Shown: positions 23,077 through 34,989 of the stretch, piece after piece
Numbering within the stretch: the stretch's first letter is position 1
Layout: every line of letters begins with the position of its first letter
Assembly: GCA_012064385.1 (NCBI GenBank)
Contig: QRDG01000925.1
Span: 1 to 64,000 of the forward strand
Direction of reading: 5' to 3'
Source: Puccinellia tenuiflora
Taxonomy: Eukaryota > Streptophyta > Magnoliopsida > Poales > Poaceae
Length of the DNA: 64,000 nt
The notes under the pieces: model-generated
Told to the model about the DNA's origin: nothing
Databases searched by the model: none
What the model saw: only the letters and a program-made list of their open reading frames with translations
Program-made: the position numbers and the translations under genes

Positions 23077-24809
23077 TTTTTTTTGAAAATTACCACCATA
23101 TATTAGGTCCGCAAGCCCGCCTCATTAAAACCCTGCCAGTCCCTTTCGGTACACTGGTTAGGGAAAGAGTGCGTCTGAAAACTTGCGGCCTTTAAACATG
23201 AAGCTCAGTTACATCGATTGCAACTAACTCCTTTATACAGTCAGGAGGTTCGTTGCTAGTAGAACCGCTAAACCCTGCTTTTCCTAGCTGGGCAAGCACA
23301 TGCGCAATGCCATTACAGACCCGATCTACTTTACACACAGAAAGTTCACGGTACACTCTCAGTAATTCGCGCCCTTCCAGGATGAGGGCCCAGCTTCGTG
23401 ATTGATCATTGGTGTCCATCGAGAGTGCTTCAACAACTCGAAGGCAGTCACTCTCCACCGAGGCTGGCCAGCATCGAAGAGATATAAGGAGCTTCAAACC
23501 CTCCAGACAAGCAAGGATTTCGGCTTCCTCCGCACTCCCACAGTTTGGGATGAATTTCCATTCAGTTAGCACAACATGCCCAGCTGAATCACGGATAATA
23601 ACCCCAGTTCCAGCATCTCTCGAGTGAGCATCCCACCCCGCATCAACGTTTGCTTTGAGGGCGCCACGCTCCGGAGCGGTCCAAGCGACTTTCAGCATGC
23701 GATCATCAGTAGTTCTAGTTTGAGCAGCCATGGAAAACGAGGCAAGGTAGTTGACAAGGAACTGAACCGAAGCAGTTATCGATGCCTTACCATCACCGTG
23801 GACAACATTGTTCCGATGATGCCAGGAACGCCAAAGTAGAAATAGAATCTTTGGATGCATTTCATCCTTGACCGAGTTCAGAAGATGTAGGATCCACTCC
23901 TGGCCTTCAATCATAAAAACCTCCTCAGTAGGTAAAAGCCAGGCTTCCTGCAGCTCATATCGGAGCGCCCTAGCAAGAGTGCAGTCTATGAGAGCATGAT
24001 AGACGTCCTCATCGGCTACACCACATATTGGGCACACTGTGTCAACATGTGGCATCCGACGGTGTAATCCCACACGGACAGCAAGGGTATTGGTTGCTGC
24101 ACGCCACGCAAATATACGAATCTTTTGTGGGACTTTAGACTTCCAGATCAAATCCCAGATGCGTCTATCACCAGACGGTTCAGAGCTAGATTGGCCAAGG
24201 CTGCTGGAAGGTTGAGAAAAGCCCATACCGATCCTGTATGCCGAACGAACACTAAACAGGCCATTGCTTTCTCCACTCCATGCTAAAAAATCCTCCCTTG
24301 CCCGAGCTGACAGTTTAATACCCAGGATAGTTGCAGCATCCCGTGGAAAACAACATTCTCTGATGGCAGCTTCGTTCCACGTTCTAGACTCATGAGAAAT
24401 AAGCTCCGACACCCAACGTTTCCGTGAATTTCCCCTCCTTCCTTCAACTTTCAGCGCATCAGGTCTTGGTAACCAATTATCACGGAAGATTTTCACTTTT
24501 GACCCATCGCCGATTCGCCAAATGATGCCTTTTTTTAGAAGTTCCAGCCCATATACAACCCCCTACCAAGACTGAGATTTCTGCTGGATAAAGGCCGTGT
24601 CCAATAGATTTCCAGACGGGTAATATTTAGCTTTAAGAAGCCGGGCACAAAGGCTGTCAGGATGATGCAGCAGTCTCCAAGCTTGACGCGCAAGCAAGGC
24701 TTGATTAAAAACCTTTAGGTCCCGGAACCCAACTCCACCACACGACTTAGGCTGCACCATTTAGTCCCACGACATCCAGTGCATACGCCTTCTATCTTCT
24801 TCATCACCC
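23077..24809 (-). mobile_element. 5'-truncated LINE with target-site duplication
   Basis: A minus-strand LINE copy runs from its truncated 5' end at 24809 to an A-tail (T8 at 23077-23084 on the plus strand). The flanks carry a perfect 10-bp duplication, CACAAATCTA, at 23067-23076 and 24810-24819. This is the mark of target-primed reverse transcription. It separates the beta-glucosidase gene from the relic of its last exon at 24957. Confidence 0.85.
23192..24770 (-). pseudogene. LINE ORF2 C-terminal part: RT end, zinc region, RNase H
   Basis: The frame 23192-24496 (434 residues) is open. It contains the zinc-binding region ('VCPICGVADEDVYHAL') and an RNase H with 'LKANVDAGWDAHSRDAG', 'EEAEILACLEGLKL', 'ESDCLRVVEAL' and 'DRVCNGIAHVLAQLG'. 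The Asp, Glu, Asp residues of the RNase H site are present. The preceding part (24563-24760, 'CGGVGFRDLKVFNQALLARQ') lies in another frame after a stop near 24540. The reverse transcriptase catalytic core is missing by truncation. Confidence 0.85.
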
Positions 24810-24956
24810 CACAAATCTAATTTGAACCCTACCAACATGTTTTCTTCAAAAATATAAGTAGTAGTTCTGTGAGTAGTCATTCACAGACCCCAGTAAGCAA
24901 TGACCAAAGAGGAAGTTCATTTATGTTCACAACTGATGTAACCAACCTTTTGCTAC

Positions 24957-25140
24957 AGGGATGACATTGATGTTCGCAGATAGATTGGATAGTCATTCCT
25001 GGACAACTTTGAGTGGGCCACAGGATATACCAAGGGAGGTTTCGTTTCATAGTTTTCAAGAATGGGCTTTCGCGACATTCGCAAGTATCATCCCTGTGGT
25101 TCTCACACATCGTTGAAACAAATCCTGGTGTTGTATTGTA
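24957..25140 (+). pseudogene. Relic of a second beta-glucosidase last exon
   Basis: The sequence follows exon 13 of the gene at 22559-22757. Both start after a TACAG acceptor with GGATG, then a GATGTTCG block, then 'LDNFEWA.GYTK' (GACAACTTTGAGTGGGC), an AAGAATGGGCTTTC block and TGTGGTTCTCAC. There are internal stops and shifts. It is the same strand and about 2.4 kb downstream of the real exon, or about 650 bp once the intervening LINE is removed. The best explanation is a partial tandem duplication or the last trace of a neighbouring GH1 paralogue. Confidence 0.8.
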
Positions 25141-25496
25141 AACACTTCCGATTGTTTTTCCTGGTGTTGTATTGTACTGTAACTTCTGGTGTATACACAA
25201 GATAATAAATGTATCCCATCCCTGCGCTCTTTACGGCCTGCCATTAATCAAATAATTATGTTTACTGCTGCAGTGCTGCTGATGCATTAATCCTGTAGAT
25301 TGGCCCTTCATAGGCCCGATAAGCAATTACCAATCACCAGAAAGCTTGTTTCTGTTTTACTGAAGTTTTCACTAAGGAATTTTAACCGTCTAGGACGATA
25401 AATATGAAATATGCAAAGATTTGTTTTGATGAGAATGGTAAATCTTTACTCGTCTCATGGTAGCGAGTTCAACTATGTTATTTCAGGATTGTCTAG

Positions 25497-25781
25497 TGGG
25501 TGGACTTCAATCCTTGGTTGTCCTTCAATCCCGACACTGACTTCGGCTTCGGACACGCCGCCATGGCGATGCCGGCGTGGGTGGACTGCGGGAGGCTATG
25601 CTGCGGGTTCGTGAAGATCGTCGCGTGCCCCCCGAGAGGTGACGGCGCCGCCGGTGGGTCCTGGATCTTCAGCGTGTCCATTTGGCCGAGGCTGGCCGCC
25701 GCGATTGACTCCGACAACCAACGCTTCTTCAAGCCTCTCACTGCGGAGTATCTCGGCCTCAGTCCGTATAGCCGGCTCTGA
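25497..25781 (+). pseudogene. C-terminal fragment of a probable BAHD acyltransferase
   Basis: A 94-residue frame begins WVDFNPWLSFNPDTDFGFG, which resembles the DFGWG region of BAHD acyltransferases, where a Trp-containing stretch comes just before the DFG(W/F)G motif. It ends with 'FSVSIWPRLAAAID' and 'KPLTAEYLGL' and a TGA stop at 25779-25781. GC content is higher than the surroundings, as in grass coding exons. There is a stop just upstream (TAG at 25494) and no HXXXD half, so it is a fragment, or a last exon whose start I cannot place. The BAHD assignment is by motif only. Confidence 0.5.
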
Positions 25782-26168
25782 TCGCATGGATGATGCTCAT
25801 TAATTTTGCTGTTGATTTTGTTCGTAAACTAGGACTTGCTGCCTGTGGTTGTTTTACCGGACCGTGTTGGCTATTGAGCAGCCAGTAAACTACCGCTAGC
25901 ACTAGGTTCCCATGGAGTAGCGTTTTCCTCCTCCTTTTTTCTCACAGGGATTTTCCCTTTGTAGCCAGCAAAGATTTCTCTCAAAAAGAAAAAAGAAGTG
26001 CTCTCGAGCAAATAAAGTAAGCAAAACATATAAAACGAAAAAAATTGGATCCAAGTGATTACACTTTATTGCATACACATGCATGCATGCATACATTTAC
26101 AAAAAGGCCGAAAAATATTCTTGCTTATTACTTATACTAGTTTTTTAGGGATAATTATACTAGAGTTA

Positions 26169-26185
26169 CATATATATATATATAT
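26169..26185. repeat. Short (TA)n tract, left flank
   Basis: About 17 bp of TA repeats directly precede the inverted terminus at 26186. Confidence 0.8.
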
Positions 26186-26820
26186 CCCTTACAGAATAAC
26201 TATTCTGCACAACTTTATGAACTTCCTAACAAAAACCAGTGAAACTCTCAGCGGAACGTCCAGATTTTTTGTTTTTGCGGACCGTCTCAATCGTCATTTT
26301 CAAACCGTAAATCGGAATGATACATATGATATACCGTTGGATAGCTACGGAAATTGCGCAACTTTTTTACTTTTACAGGTTTTCCAAATTCGTTACGGTT
26401 TTAAACTAATTTTGAATATACTAAACACTGTTTTTCGCGGATTTTGTCTGTTTTTACAGTATTTTGGACGCTATTTTCTAACCGTTTGTCGGATTGATGC
26501 AAATAATATGCCGTTGGAAAGGTATGAAAAATGCGCAACTTTTCTATCTCTGAAGAAATTTTAAAATTCGTTACGGTTTAGGAGCAGTTTTGAAAATAAC
26601 AATTCCGTTTTTCAACTTATAGATCCAGCGGACTGTTTTTTCACAATTACTTTTAAACCGCTTATCAAAAGTTAACAAATAATATGCCATTGGAAAGATA
26701 TTGACTAGACGCAAATTTTTCATGAAGAAATATTTTCGAAATTCAATACAGTTTTTGATTAATTTTAAAAATACGAAAAACAGAGAAGGAAGATAATATA
26801 CCGGTGGTCTATCTTTTTTC

Positions 26821-27545
26821 TAAACTTCTCACGATACACATATGAACTTCCTTTTTAACCACCTCTGATCTTTTTCTCACAAAGTTGGTGAACTCCCCTG
26901 GATTCGAAAATGAACTTTCTATTTTCTTTTTTGAAATGAATCTCTTTGCTGAAACATCTTTTTCTGAACTTCTCATTAACCACAGGTGAACTTCCTATTC
27001 GCGAATCACTTCTCAAGTTACTTACAGTGTGGATGAACTTTTTCCGATAACATTACTGAACTTCCTTTTTTTCGTAACTGAATTTCTCGGCATACCATAT
27101 TTTTTTCTGAACCTCTCGCGATACGTTAGTGAACTTCCGATTTTTTTGCAAATGAACTTTATTTTTGTGGAATAGTTTTCTGAACTTCTCGCCGATGCGT
27201 AAGTGAACTTCCTATTATTTTGCAAGTCAACTTACTGAGGGATCATATTTTTCTGAACTTCTCGCGATAAGTAAATGAACTTCCTATTAACTTTTTACCG
27301 TTTTAAATGAACTTCCGCGTTTTAAAAGTGAACTTCGTTTTAAAATGAATCTTTAAGAAATATATAAACTCGTTGAAGTATTATAAAAATAAACATCGTG
27401 TCATGCATAATGTGAACTTCACATCAGTGACGAAGTGAACTTTTCTACATATATTAGGTGAACTTCGTTTTTTTTTTCACAGCAAACGAACTTCCACGTG
27501 GGACAATTTTAACTCCTCAATATAGTATAAGTGAACTTCTATTTT
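26821..27545 (+). repeat. Degenerate TGAACTTC repeat tract
   Basis: TGAACTTC recurs more than fifteen times at irregular 25-60 bp spacing, with AT-rich spacers. It is not a simple tandem array. Confidence 0.75.
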
Positions 27546-28179
27546 GGTTACTATAATTACTTACTAAACTGACTATTCGCACTTCGGGAAACAAATGATG
27601 TCGGCTGGAAATTGGAAAAAGAAAATGTACAAAGGTGCTCACACAGTTGTCTCTGTTTCTCTGTTTCACGTATAAAAGCAATAGAACAATCAGGTAACAT
27701 AGAACCAGGACTAGCTTCTCTTCTCAAGCTATGAGGCATTAGTACGAACAGCTTGTGCCCACAAAATCTTACGCTTGCAAATCAGCAAATGAACACAGGA
27801 TTCCTCAAATTCTCACTCGTTTGAGTCCGCAAGAAACAATGGGTGGTTTGATCCTACTTTTTTTTGGGTCCTAGATGCGAGCACATCGCGCCTGCACGGG
27901 TCACGCGAGAGCAGCAGCTGCTCGTGCTCATCGCTATATCCGTGCTGCTTTGACAGTCGGGGACATGAACTCGATGGGAATGAATGGCCCAACTGCACTT
28001 CTTTCCGGAACCTGTTTGTACTGCCGAAAGCAGCAAACAGAAAACGCAGAGTGAGATACACATGGGAGGATGAGGGCGTTGCAGGGAGGACGGATGGGGA
28101 CAGCACCAAGCCTGCGCCATGGCCAGTGTGCCTCGCGCGTGCGCTTACGACACGAGCAATTCAGTCACGACGAATCGAT

Positions 28180-28620
28180 CGATGGAAAAGCTAGGAGGCG
28201 CCGGATAACGAGGGCCGGGCCGAGGGAAGCTCGCGCGGGCCTTTCAACGGCGGCATGGAAGTTGCAGGAGGAGGAGCTTCGCGTCAGGGGTGGAACAGAG
28301 GCGTGCGACGGCGGGGATGCAGACTATCGACTGCGGCGCGGAGGAGCCCTAGACGGCGGCGCTCAGTTCCCCGGTGCAGCGGCCAGCAGTTGAGGTTCGG
28401 GAGCAGGAGGCCGGCGCGTAGGAAGAAGGCGGCGGCCGGCGTGAGGAGGAGCAGCGCGCGGGAAGAAGGCGGCGGCCGGCGCGCGCGAAGGAGGCGGCGG
28501 CCGGCGCGCGGATGAGGAGTACGACCGGCGATGCGCGGAGGAGGAGTGCGGCCGGCCGGCGGTGGGGTCGCGCGCCCTAGGAGGCTGTCGACGGTGGGAA
28601 GGTGGATCGGGCAGGGGGTG
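28180..28620. repeat. GC-rich block with GGCGGCGGCCGGCG repeats
   Basis: This purine-rich, GC-rich stretch repeats GAAGGCGGCGGCCGGCG three times around 28423-28510. Its open frames have no recognisable domain. It could be a captured gene 5' end inside the transposon, but I see no proof. Confidence 0.5.
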
Positions 28621-28777
28621 GGAAGGTGAGCTGCGACATCGAGGGAGCACGTGGGTCAGCTGGGTGCGGGGAAAAAGGTGATTAGGATAGGGTATGTTCG
28701 GATTAAGAAGGTCCTTAGTTTGGGAAAGTTGTGCTGAATAGTTATTCAGCAAACACTTAAGGGATTGTGCAGAATAG

Positions 28778-28785
<8 letters not shown>

Positions 28786-28864
<79 letters not shown>

Positions 28865-28870
28865 TATATA
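28786..28870. repeat. (TA)n microsatellite
   Basis: About 85 bp of near-perfect TA repeats adjoin the right end of the candidate transposon. Confidence 0.95.
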
Positions 28871-28982
28871 GTTTGTGTAATTGTGGTCTTTGGAGTGTGC
28901 AGCTTGTAACTTAGCATATGGACCTGCAAACTGCAAACAACGAGGTTCGAAAAACCAACAATGTTACACATATGAGATTCTT

Positions 28983-29130
28983 TTTTTAGAAAAATGTGCT
29001 CAAAGAGCCCAACTTTGTATTAACGAATCCATCAACCAGGCAGAAAGTACACAAGGCCACCAATACAGAGGCCACCAAAAGGCGGTTTTGAGTTGCAAGG
29101 CAGGTGAAGATTTTACATTTCTAAGGGGTC
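28983..29130 (-). mobile_element. LINE 3' tail
   Basis: On the minus strand the sequence runs through TAATACAAAGTTGGGCTCTT, then TGAGC, to an A7 run. This is the kind of 3' end seen on 5'-truncated LINEs of grasses. No coding part remains. Confidence 0.5.
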
Positions 29131-31353
29131 CAAACCTGCCAAGCCAGATGATGATGTAGCCAATGTATCGAACCAAGCAATTGCACCCGGTAGGCTAAGG
29201 CAGTCCAATCAAAAAAAATAAAGTAATGAAGCCGATTTGGAAAGTTCCTGGGGAAAGAGGGTCGTAGAATATCTTCTGTTTTGTATGTAGGAAATGCCTT
29301 TAATTGATTAAATTGAAAAGAGCTTGACAGTTTATAAGAAAAACCATAATCGCTCTCAAGGCCACACCCCCACATGAGTCAATGACCAAGTTGCTCTACT
29401 GACCAAAGACAACGCCCAAACACCTCAACGCAAGGGTGGAGGCAAACACGGTGCCACCGCTTCGACATCCACGCCGACACCAACGCCAAAAAAAATATTT
29501 CTAAAACATAGGTGTTTGGCTCTACAAAATATTGCACCATTAAAACCCATGGTATTTTCAGTTTTTTTCAGGTATTGGAAAAGGTGCTCCAACCACTTTT
29601 TTCTAACACTGAGAAAGAAAAAAGACGGAAATATTGCTTGCCCGAACGCTAAAACACTATAATATCAATATACTTTGGTTTTGAAAAAAATATAGAGATT
29701 CCAAAAGGAGCCTAAATCATGAATGAATTTCCTAGTCAACAATGCACAACTTTGACTATGATGATTTTTATTTATAATATGTCTACACAATAGTCTAAGT
29801 ACATTTGAATAAAAGTATTTCACAACACAAATTGCAACAATGCCATTTCTACAACCTTTTTTTTAGGAAAGACACCCGAAGGCATCTTGTATCTTATATT
29901 GATCAAGGAAAACAACCGGTACAAATGACATACAACTCAATCCATACACTTTCAAAGTATTTGCATGTTTAATTACGTGCAATACATTTATTTCATAAAC
30001 TAGCAGGAAATATATATACACTAGGTGATAATAACCAGAATGATAATAAAATTTAATACTTAAATATACTAGAATATACAAAAATTATATTCACCGGCGA
30101 TTATTCTAAGCAATGTTGTTTCAATACCAAGTACATAGAATACACTTTTTTTAAATTAGGACTTGCAAGACAATTTTGACCACTATAAAGGAGTAAATAA
30201 TACATTGGTTCAGTTATACTCTATTTTTTAATAAATATGCTTACTTAATAGCACACTAGAAACCACCGCTGAGATATTTGGTAGATCGTACTTTTTGCAG
30301 ATCTTTACAATAGATACATCAATTATTTATTATGCATTTTACAGAAACAATATACTTAAAACTGACTTTTGTTACAATATACAATTTACTATATTTCAAT
30401 CATATTTAGTACAAACAAAAATACCAAATAATATTAAGTAACATTGTGAGTTAGGGGTTAAACTATGCCAGCAAATAGAAAATTATACTTATAATATTAG
30501 TATAACATACTAATAATAAGATCTAGATTGGTATAAAATTTTAGTAAAAATAAATATCACCGCGGGCCCAAATTTTATTAGACCGGCCATACTGAACATT
30601 TTCCGAAACAAATGTTCTAACCTTTTCTATTACGGGAGTTTTAAACATCAGATATCTTTTGTATATGTTGACTCGATTAAACTAACAACATGTAGTCAAA
30701 ACTAAGGGAACAACTAGAATTTAACAGTCCATATCATTAAACCTTGCGCAAATACCAAATGTTCAACACTAATTGCTGCTGGTGATATTAGATCAAGTAA
30801 GACCTAACATTAAAATGGAAAAAATAGGTTTAATCCTTGTCGAGTCTGTTCTTAGCGACGAGTAAGACTTTAAAGTCGGAGTACCTAACAGAAAAACTGA
30901 AACACCAAGTTTAGAAGCCTCGAGCACAATCAATCACTAACCCCGTCCTTGAGATAGTTGTTTTATCTAGTTCTTCTGTAGTTTGTCACAGTTAAATGCA
31001 AAATACTTTTTTCAATGTTATAGCAGCAACATACCACCAGGAATATTCAACTCCTAATCATGAAGGGATCCGGGAAGTCCATGTCCATTGCAAAACGGAA
31101 GTGGTCGGTGTGATGGAAACATCCACAAAAGTGTGTTTTGAAGCGAACACAAGTTGTTGCTGGCACCTTTTATGCACAGTGAAAACCATTTAACTGTTTG
31201 TTGAAGAAATCCTGATTAGTGTTGTGGCCTGCAATTCCAAGTAGCGTCAACTCCAGGGCTCCATCTTATAGGAAACATTTAGCAAAGAAAAATTGTGCCT
31301 GCTTGCCACGACAGTCATTCAAAATGACAACCTTCAAACACATGTCAATGCTC
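29131..31353. other. AT-rich intergenic DNA
   Basis: I see no gene. A second LINE-like tail (an A-run on the minus strand) lies at about 29856-29960, with ATACAAGATGCCTTCGGGTG before it. The rest is low-complexity AT-rich sequence. Confidence 0.5.
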
Positions 31354-31358
31354 AGGTT

Positions 31359-32675
31359 TGAAAGGATCGTATGGGCACCTAGAGGGGGGGTGAATAGGTG
31401 CTACACCAAATTTTAATTCTTTTTCGATTTTAGGCTTAACACAAAGGTAAATTCTCTAGATATGCAACTACGGTGAATTTACCTATATGAAGAGCAAACT
31501 AAAGCAACTAGGCAATTAATACGATACGAGTAAAGACAACTAAGGGAAAGAGATAACCGAAAGTAGAAGCACGCGGAGACAAGGATGTATTCCCAAGTTC
31601 CTCCTTGTTAAGGGAGTACGTCTCGTTGGAGGGGTGTGAGCTGGCCACAAGAGGCCTACTCAAGATGCCACAAAGGCCTCACCCTATTCTCCGGTGAACC
31701 GCACCCAAGGGTTTGGTTCACCTTCCACTATCGGAATCCTTCGAGGCGGAATCCGGAGCCTTTACAACGTTTTTGGGGCACACACCCACAACTCAATTGG
31801 GGGCTCCCAAATCAACACATCTGTCACAATTACAACAAGTAGTAAGCACAAGAATTCTAGGGTAACACAATGCTAACCCTAGAAACGAAAATCCTCAAGT
31901 GAATGAGGGGGAAATGAAGAACGGCTTGGTGAAGATGTAGATCCGGGTCTTCTCCTTCAATCCTCCAAAGATCAGCGAGTTTGGATGGAGGAATTGGGAG
32001 ATCTATCAATTTTGAGCTCTGAGATATTAGGGTTCTTAAATGCTGGACGAGCTGGCTGTCCTGAGGTAGGTGGAGGGGTATTTATACCCCTCTGAAATTC
32101 TGACCATTGGAATCCACTAGGGCCGGAGACTCCGGCCTAAGTGGGCCGGAGACTTCGGGGCAGGCCGGAAACTCCGGACTCCTTCCGAGGTCCCTCCGGA
32201 CAGGGCAACAGTACCGTACCACATTCTGTTTACTCGGGGAAGGCCGGAGACTCCGGTCCAGGGGGACCAGATACTCCGGTGTGGGGCGGAGACTCCGCAC
32301 ACCAGCAGAGACTTGTCGATGATGCTCAACAGGCCGGAGACTCCGGCCACCACGGGCCGGATACTCCGCCCCCCCCCCCCCCGGAGACTCCGGGCACCCT
32401 CCGGTGATACTCCGGAGGGGTATCCAGTACCGCACCACATCCTGGCGAAAGGCAGGGAAATCCAGGGGCCGGAGACTCCGGCCCTGGCAGACCGGATACT
32501 CCGGCCTAGAATTGACCTACAGCAAAACAAACTCTGCCAAATCTTCCCTTTTTGGTGGTAGATGCTTAGGGTAAAATTATGACAATTAACTTGCAGCACT
32601 TAGCATCACGTTAGATGATCACTGGTGTTGTTAACTAACACACAAAACCAATAGGGTTTAGGAAATGCTCTTTCA
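31359..32675 (-). repeat. 3' LTR of the Sirevirus (1317 bp)
   Basis: In element orientation it starts TGAAAGAGCATTTCC and ends GATCCTTTCA, so its termini form a 6-bp inverted repeat, TGAAAG/CTTTCA. It holds a dense cluster of CCGGAG-CTCCGG palindromes at 32112-32510. Confidence 0.8.
32112..32510. repeat. Sirevirus LTR palindrome cluster
   Basis: The 13-mer CCGGAG(A/T)CTCCGG or close variants occur about ten times, many perfectly self-complementary about one central base. Repeated palindromes of this form are a described feature of Sirevirus LTRs and are CpG-rich sites likely to be methylated. Confidence 0.85.
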
Positions 32676-32676
32676 A

Positions 32677-32690
32677 TCTCCCCCTTTTTG
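32677..32690 (-). other. Polypurine tract of the Sirevirus
   Basis: The minus strand reads AAAAAGGGGGAGA next to the LTR start at 32675. Confidence 0.8.
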
Positions 32691-33500
32691 GTGTTAGATG
32701 ACAACACTAGGATTTGCAAACAAATAGATCATATCATGTAAAAAAAATAGCACCTCCCCCTAAATGTGTGCATGTCAATTAGATACACAAAGGGGAACAT
32801 ACATAGGAAGAGGATGCTACAAATAAATATGACATGATATATATATATATATAACAATTCCATTTGCAAACCAAAGAGACATGACATTATAGGGGTTGAG
32901 TTTTGTGTTAACAATCATACCTTGTGCATGAGAATAAAATGTTGTTCCAATGCATATCTCAAACTCAACCATAGATAATATCCGATTCCATGTCTCCTCA
33001 AGAATAAAAAGACACCAAGATCCACATCTCACATAGAAGTAGCAAATAAAGCAAATAAAGTTCAACACTTAACACAAGGTTCAACACACGAAATATAAAG
33101 GGACACAAGATCTCAAGGAATGATAAAAGCAAATGCTTGTGCGGTTGTGCCCGACCCGTGCAAATCCCACGAATAACCTACTAAAACCATTTCTCCCCCT
33201 TTGGCATCGAGACACCAAAAAGGAAGAAAGGCGATGCTAACGATCCCATGAAGATCACTCGGAGTCCTCCTCGGTGGCATCACCATCATCATCATCATAC
33301 TCCGATCCACTAGCCTCGTCATCGTCATCCTCTTCAATCTCCCTTTGAACCATTGGAGCCTTGCCGGTAGTGCGTGAGGAAGAAGGCATGGAGGACACCT
33401 CCGCAAAGTCAAAATCAGCCCATGGGAATTACTTTGCATGCCAAGCATCATAGCTTACCATCTTCTCACTTCCGGAGGATTCGGAGGAGTCTTCTCCCAT

Positions 33501-34816
33501 TTATTTGCCAATTCTAGGAGGAGGAGGAGGAGGAGTCTTGTCCCTCTTCTTCTCCAACTCCTTGTACAACCTGTTTTGATTGGAGATAATCAACTTTCTT
33601 TCCTTGTAAGCTTGGTGATTTTCCTTGTGGAGGCACACATTCATGCTAATCATCACCCTTTCAAACCACGAGAGCTTCTTCATCTTCTTTTCCACATTAG
33701 CCTTGCCCTTGCTAAGCCATGAGGGAGGGTCGGCATTCTTACTTCTCCTTCGAACGAGAGCCACATCTTCTTCTTCATCTTCATCACTTGAGGCAAAAGG
33801 GACACGAGAGGGAGCACCAGAGGAAGATGGCTTGTCATGCTTGAGAACTTGAAGAGAGCCGGCCTTGTGAATGGTAAAGTGCTCACGATTGAGATTGGGC
33901 ACTTGGTAAAGAATGAGCTTCATAACATAAGGTGCATAAATCGGATTCTTCATCTCATGGACAGCCCAATGAAATTCACACTTGATGAAATCCATCACAT
34001 CAATCTCATACCCTTAGCAATTGACACCGGCTTGAAGAACCGCGTAGGAATGAATGAGAAGGTTGACGAGCCCTCCATGAATGGCATCCACATTCCCGGC
34101 TTGAGGTGCAATATTGCATCTAAACATGCGGAGGAGAATATTGAAGGTGGGAAGGAGATCCTTGTGGTACCTACAGTGGACTTGTTGAGATAGAGAGGTG
34201 TCATCTTGCCCTTATCATAGTGAACCCCTTCCGTATGCATAATTCTTTCTTGATAAGCCTCTCCCTTGCGGAACACATACCCAAGCAACTCTCCAAACCT
34301 TGTCATGGAGGACACACACTTGATGATCCCGGTCATCCAAGTCAAGGTAACATCTTCATCCTCCCCAAACTGAACCGTTGCAAAGAACTGATGCACCATC
34401 TTGATATCATAATTTTGTTGAAGGGTCATGAGGTGCTCCAACGCAAGCTTACGAACAATCCATATAGCCTCTTGAAAGTATGGTTTGGTGCTCAGAGCGG
34501 AGAGATTTAGCACCTTTTGCACACACACAATATTGGGGCCCGAAAGCCTTGCATAAATGTCGTTCATCACTATCTCTTGCTCCCTTCTCCAAAAGTGAGG
34601 ATTGGTGGAATTTTGTGGCATGTCAAAGAAGGGCTGCATCCTCATGGATCGAAACTCAGATTTACCCATTCCAATCACGGTGGTCAAATTTTCAAACCTT
34701 GCCTTCTTTGCCCTTTCTTCTGCAAGGAAAGCATCTTCAGCCTTTTTCCGAGCAGCTTCTCTAGCATCAGCTCCTCTGTCTCGCTGAACCCTGCGACCAT
34801 CCTCGGTCTCGTCCAA
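33501..34816 (-). pseudogene. Sirevirus downstream ORF (plant-transposon-protein type)
   Basis: Two minus-strand frames (34816-33995, 273 residues; 33998-33501, 165 residues) form one protein split by a 1-nt frameshift near 34015. A charged N-terminal helix is followed by a region ending in 'DFIKCEFHWAVHEMKN' and 'PIYAPYVMKLIL'. That pattern matches the 'putative plant transposon protein' family often found as a separate ORF in grass retroelements. The C-terminal part has an acidic run (DEDEEED) and a proline run. Its role is unknown; an envelope-like role has been proposed for ORFs at this position, but I see no membrane segment. A palindrome cluster lies upstream at 34990-35510. Confidence 0.65.
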
Positions 34817-34989
34817 ATAGCACCGAGAACCCCTTTTTTTTCTTTCCGAGACACTTTATTGGGGTTGTGACTAAGTTTCTTACACGTGAAGTTCCTGTGA
34901 ATAAACAGAAAGGGGGTAGCATGGGGATGAGCATACATGTCCAGGAGGGCCAAAAAGATAGCAATTGGAGAGCACAAGGCACCAATGGG

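Larger units (their letters stand above)
26186..28785. mobile_element. Candidate DNA transposon inserted in a TA microsatellite
   Basis: The left end reads CCCTTACAGAATAACTATTC then TGCACAAC. The right end, on the other strand, has GACTATTCTGCACAATCCC and further in GAATAACTATTCAGCACAAC. Both ends abut TA repeats, as in grass elements that target (TA)n such as Micron and TAFT. It has no transposase. The interior holds three degenerate ~190-bp repeats (26270-26760), a GAACTTC-rich tract and a GC-rich block. Confidence 0.55.

Noticed and set aside
28070..28515. Overlapping GC-rich frames of 86-129 codons
   Set aside because: They are arginine- and alanine-rich products of GGC/GCG repeats, with no conserved pattern.
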